A stretch of DNA of 17,562 nucleotides from positions 1 to 17,562 of the forward strand of contig DBCY01000165.1 of NCBI GenBank assembly GCA_002293295.1. The letters run 5' to 3'. Positions 15,871 through 17,562 of the stretch are shown piece after piece. The notes under the pieces are model-generated. The model saw nothing but the letters and a program-made list of their open reading frames with translations, did no database searches and was not told the origin of the DNA. Position numbers and translations under genes: made by a program. This DNA comes from Ruminococcus sp. UBA946 (GTDB lineage Bacteria; Bacillota; Clostridia; Oscillospirales; Ruminococcaceae). How positions within the stretch are numbered: the stretch's first letter is position 1; each line of letters opens with the position of its first letter.

Positions 15871-17211
15871 ATGGACTATACCGGCATTGATTTCGGCGGG
15901 GGCGAAATGCCCTTCAGTCTTGAATCGGAACAGACTGTGCTGGGCGCCGTTCTGCTTGACTCGCAGATTCTCAGCACGGCAATAATATACTGCAAGCCCG
16001 AAAGCTTTTACATACAAAAGCATAAGGAACTTTTCGGCATTATAATCCGGCAGTTTACTTTAGGGACTGATACCGATATTATCACTGTGCTGAATGAAGC
16101 AGTTAAAGAAAATATCTTTGAAAGCTCGCAGGCCGGCAAGGAATACCTTAACACGATAATGGAGCTTGTTCCCACAACGGCGAATATAATAAGCTACTGT
16201 AAAATTGTCGAGGAAAAGTATCATATACGGCAGCTTATTACAGCCGCTAAGGAAATTATAGAAGCCGCCGGCGGAACTGAAACAGCCGGACAGCTGCTTG
16301 ATTTTGCAGAGCAGAAAATATATGACATCCGGCAGGGCAGGGACATAAGCGGTCTTGTTAAAATTGACGAGGTCGTTCTTGATACCTATGACGAGCTTGC
16401 CCGGAAAAGCGGTCCCGAAAGGGAATCTTACAGCGGTACAAAATCCGGGTATAAGGATTTGGACAACATTATCACCGGACTTAACAAATCCGACCTGATT
16501 ATTATTGCGGCGCGGCCGGGTGTGGGGAAATCCTCTTTCGCCTTTAACATTGCGGCTAACGTATGCCGGAGCAGCGCCGAAAAGGAAGTGGTGCTGTTCT
16601 CGCTGGAAATGTCAAAGGAACAGATTGTGACGCGTATGCTTTCATCCGAGAGCCTTGTCAACAGCGAGCATCTTATGAAGGGCATTATATCAAGCGAAGA
16701 ATGGGTAAAGCTTGCCGAAGGCGCAGGCAGACTCTCTAAAATGAATATGTACCTTGACGATACCGCCGGACAGACCGTCACCCAAATGAAAGCAAAGCTC
16801 CGGCGCCTTAAAAACCTGAATCTGGTAATTATAGATTATTTACAGCTTATGTCGTCAGGCAGGAAAATTGACAACAGGGTCAATGAGGTTTCGGAGATTA
16901 CCCGTCAGCTGAAGCTTATGGCAAAGGAGCTTAACGTTCCCGTAGTATTGCTTTCCCAGCTTTCGAGAGGAGTTGAAGCCCGTTCGGACAAGCGTCCCGT
17001 GCTTTCCGACCTCAGGGATTCGGGTTCTATTGAGCAGGATGCCGATATTGTTATGTTTTTATACCGCGACGGTTATTACAACAAGGAAAACCCCGACCAG
17101 ACTCTTGCCGAATGCATCGTATCAAAAAACAGGCACGGGGAAACCAATACTGTGAACCTGAGGTTTAACGGTCAGTACACACTGTTCCTTTCCGCGGATT
17201 ATCAGCAGTAA
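15871..17211 (+). CDS. dnaB: Replicative DNA helicase DnaB
   Basis: A 446-aa hexameric helicase that unwinds DNA at the replication fork and recruits primase (the B. subtilis equivalent is called DnaC). It has the N-terminal primase-interacting domain (about 10-115), a linker, and the RecA-like ATPase with Walker A ARPGVGKSS (about 214-222), the catalytic Glu segment FSLEMSKEQ (about 243-251), Walker B LVIIDYLQL (318-326), SQLSRGVEARSDKRP (from about 362) and the arginine-finger region KNRHGETN (about 419). I choose ATG 15871, with GGG 7 nt upstream, because the family starts shortly before the FSLESEQTVLGA segment; in-frame ATGs at 15811 and 15859 have poorer sites. No intein is present. It is the last gene of the operon. 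Confidence 0.96.
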   Translation: MDYTGIDFGGGEMPFSLESEQTVLGAVLLDSQILSTAIIYCKPESFYIQKHKELFGIIIRQFTLGTDTDIITVLNEAVKENIFESSQAGKEYLNTIMELVPTTANIISYCKIVEEKYHIRQLITAAKEIIEAAGGTETAGQLLDFAEQKIYDIRQGRDISGLVKIDEVVLDTYDELARKSGPERESYSGTKSGYKDLDNIITGLNKSDLIIIAARPGVGKSSFAFNIAANVCRSSAEKEVVLFSLEMSKEQIVTRMLSSESLVNSEHLMKGIISSEEWVKLAEGAGRLSKMNMYLDDTAGQTVTQMKAKLRRLKNLNLVIIDYLQLMSSGRKIDNRVNEVSEITRQLKLMAKELNVPVVLLSQLSRGVEARSDKRPVLSDLRDSGSIEQDADIVMFLYRDGYYNKENPDQTLAECIVSKNRHGETNTVNLRFNGQYTLFLSADYQQ

Positions 17212-17232
17212 GAGAATAAACTTAAAATAAAG

Positions 17233-17263
17233 CCGGACGTACTGATTAATACAGAACGTCCGG
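17233..17263. terminator. Hairpin between dnaB and the yoeB remnant
   Basis: CCGGACGT (17233-17240) pairs with ACGTCCGG (17256-17263), with a further 3 bp inside after a mismatch. The plus-strand tail has no T-run. The minus-strand tail, CTTTATTTTAAG, is more terminator-like. It may terminate the convergent minus-strand transcript, or both. Confidence 0.45.
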
Positions 17264-17275
17264 TAATTATAATAT

Positions 17276-17492
17276 TTAATACGTACTGAACAATTTTTAT
17301 AATATTATTTTCGATACGGTAAACGATTCTGTTTTTATCGTCAATCCGTCTGCTCCAATATGCGGATAAATCGCCGCTTAGCCTTTCAGGTTTTCCATCG
17401 CCTTTATTACCGTTTCGTTCTATATCCTTTAACAGAATTAAAATGCGTTTCAAGGTTTTTTTATCTTGACTAGTCCAGTATTCAAAACAATG
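17276..17492 (-). pseudogene. YoeB/Txe-family toxin remnant
   Basis: The frame reads FEYWTSQDKK, then TLKRILILLKDIERN, GKPERLSGDLSAYWSRR and DDKNRIVYRIENN, the unmistakable core of YoeB-type toxins, ribosome-dependent mRNA interferases of type II systems. The residues matching the catalytic Glu (in GKPERL) and Arg (in KNRIVY) are present. The 5' end is broken: an in-frame TGA at 17493-17495 precedes it and no ATG is available, so about a dozen N-terminal residues are missing. The 3' end is also degraded: after KIVQ the frame lacks the family's terminal His-Tyr and reads on through the hairpin, while the neighbouring frame gives Ser-Thr-Tyr and a stop (17276-17278). No antitoxin is visible before the window ends. 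Probably inactive. The family call is confident; the exact limits are approximate. Confidence 0.82.
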
Positions 17493-17532
17493 TCAACAAC
17501 TTAAGCAAAAAACGAATAACTTTCTAATCATA

Positions 17533-17562
17533 AGTGGACAGTGAGCAGTGGTCAGTGGTCAG
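17533..17562. repeat. Heptamer tandem array at the window end
   Basis: Four 7-bp units of consensus AGTGRNC (AGTGGTC twice at the end) plus a partial fifth unit cut by the window edge. It lies about 40 bp beyond the broken 5' end of the yoeB remnant, where the rest of the toxin and its antitoxin would be expected. The period is the same as at 51-71, 6396-6430 and 11470-11504. Confidence 0.6.

Overview
The window looks like a chromosomal segment of a Gram-positive anaerobe of the class Clostridia. An Oscillospirales/Ruminococcaceae-type genome is my best guess, made by inference and not from any rRNA marker. Supporting signs are the cyclic-di-AMP phosphodiesterase–L9–replicative helicase cluster (gdpP–rplI–dnaB), a groESL operon under a CIRCE operator, an OmpR-type two-component system, DUF6076 and DUF4830 proteins that I associate with Clostridia, AGGAG-type ribosome binding sites and very AT-rich intergenic DNA. 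No phage, conjugative or CRISPR locus is visible.

Layout. Positions 1-3300 (minus strand): a DUF6076-like zinc-ribbon protein, an unrecognised 234-aa protein and shikimate kinase. Positions 3332-4126 (minus): a SAM methyltransferase, followed by about 450 bp of AT-rich gene-free DNA. Positions 4580-6245 (plus): a histidine phosphatase and an acyltransferase-3 membrane protein, ending at a bidirectional terminator. Positions 6433-8856 (minus): response regulator, sensor kinase and a small single-pass membrane protein. Positions 9284-11575 (plus): sigma-A promoter, CIRCE, groES, groEL and a terminator-like hairpin. Positions 11748-12322 (plus): a DUF4830-like anchored protein and a strong terminator. 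Positions 12425-17211 (plus): promoter, gdpP, a methyltransferase, rplI and dnaB. Positions 17276-17492 (minus): a decayed YoeB-family toxin gene.

The housekeeping content is ordinary; the more interesting signals lie between genes. (1) A hairpin of fixed geometry lies upstream of both groEL and the methyltransferase in the gdpP operon. The two copies have the same overall length, the same 23-nt distance to ATG, the same GAAAGGAT ribosome-binding block at the same offset, and one compensatory C-G to T-A pair change. This suggests a shared structured mRNA leader element. (2) Four arrays with a strict 7-bp period but different unit sequences lie at gene 3' ends: one contains the stop codon of shikimate kinase, two lie within a few bases of a stop codon, and one lies beside the broken 5' end of the yoeB remnant. 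(3) The terminators on either side of the DUF4830 gene share an identical 12-nt stem arm.

Functional links are limited. groES and groEL form one HrcA-controlled chaperonin operon. Response regulator and kinase are translationally coupled, with a small membrane protein as possible accessory. The gdpP operon combines c-di-AMP turnover, translation and replication, with a methyltransferase of unknown substrate placed among them.
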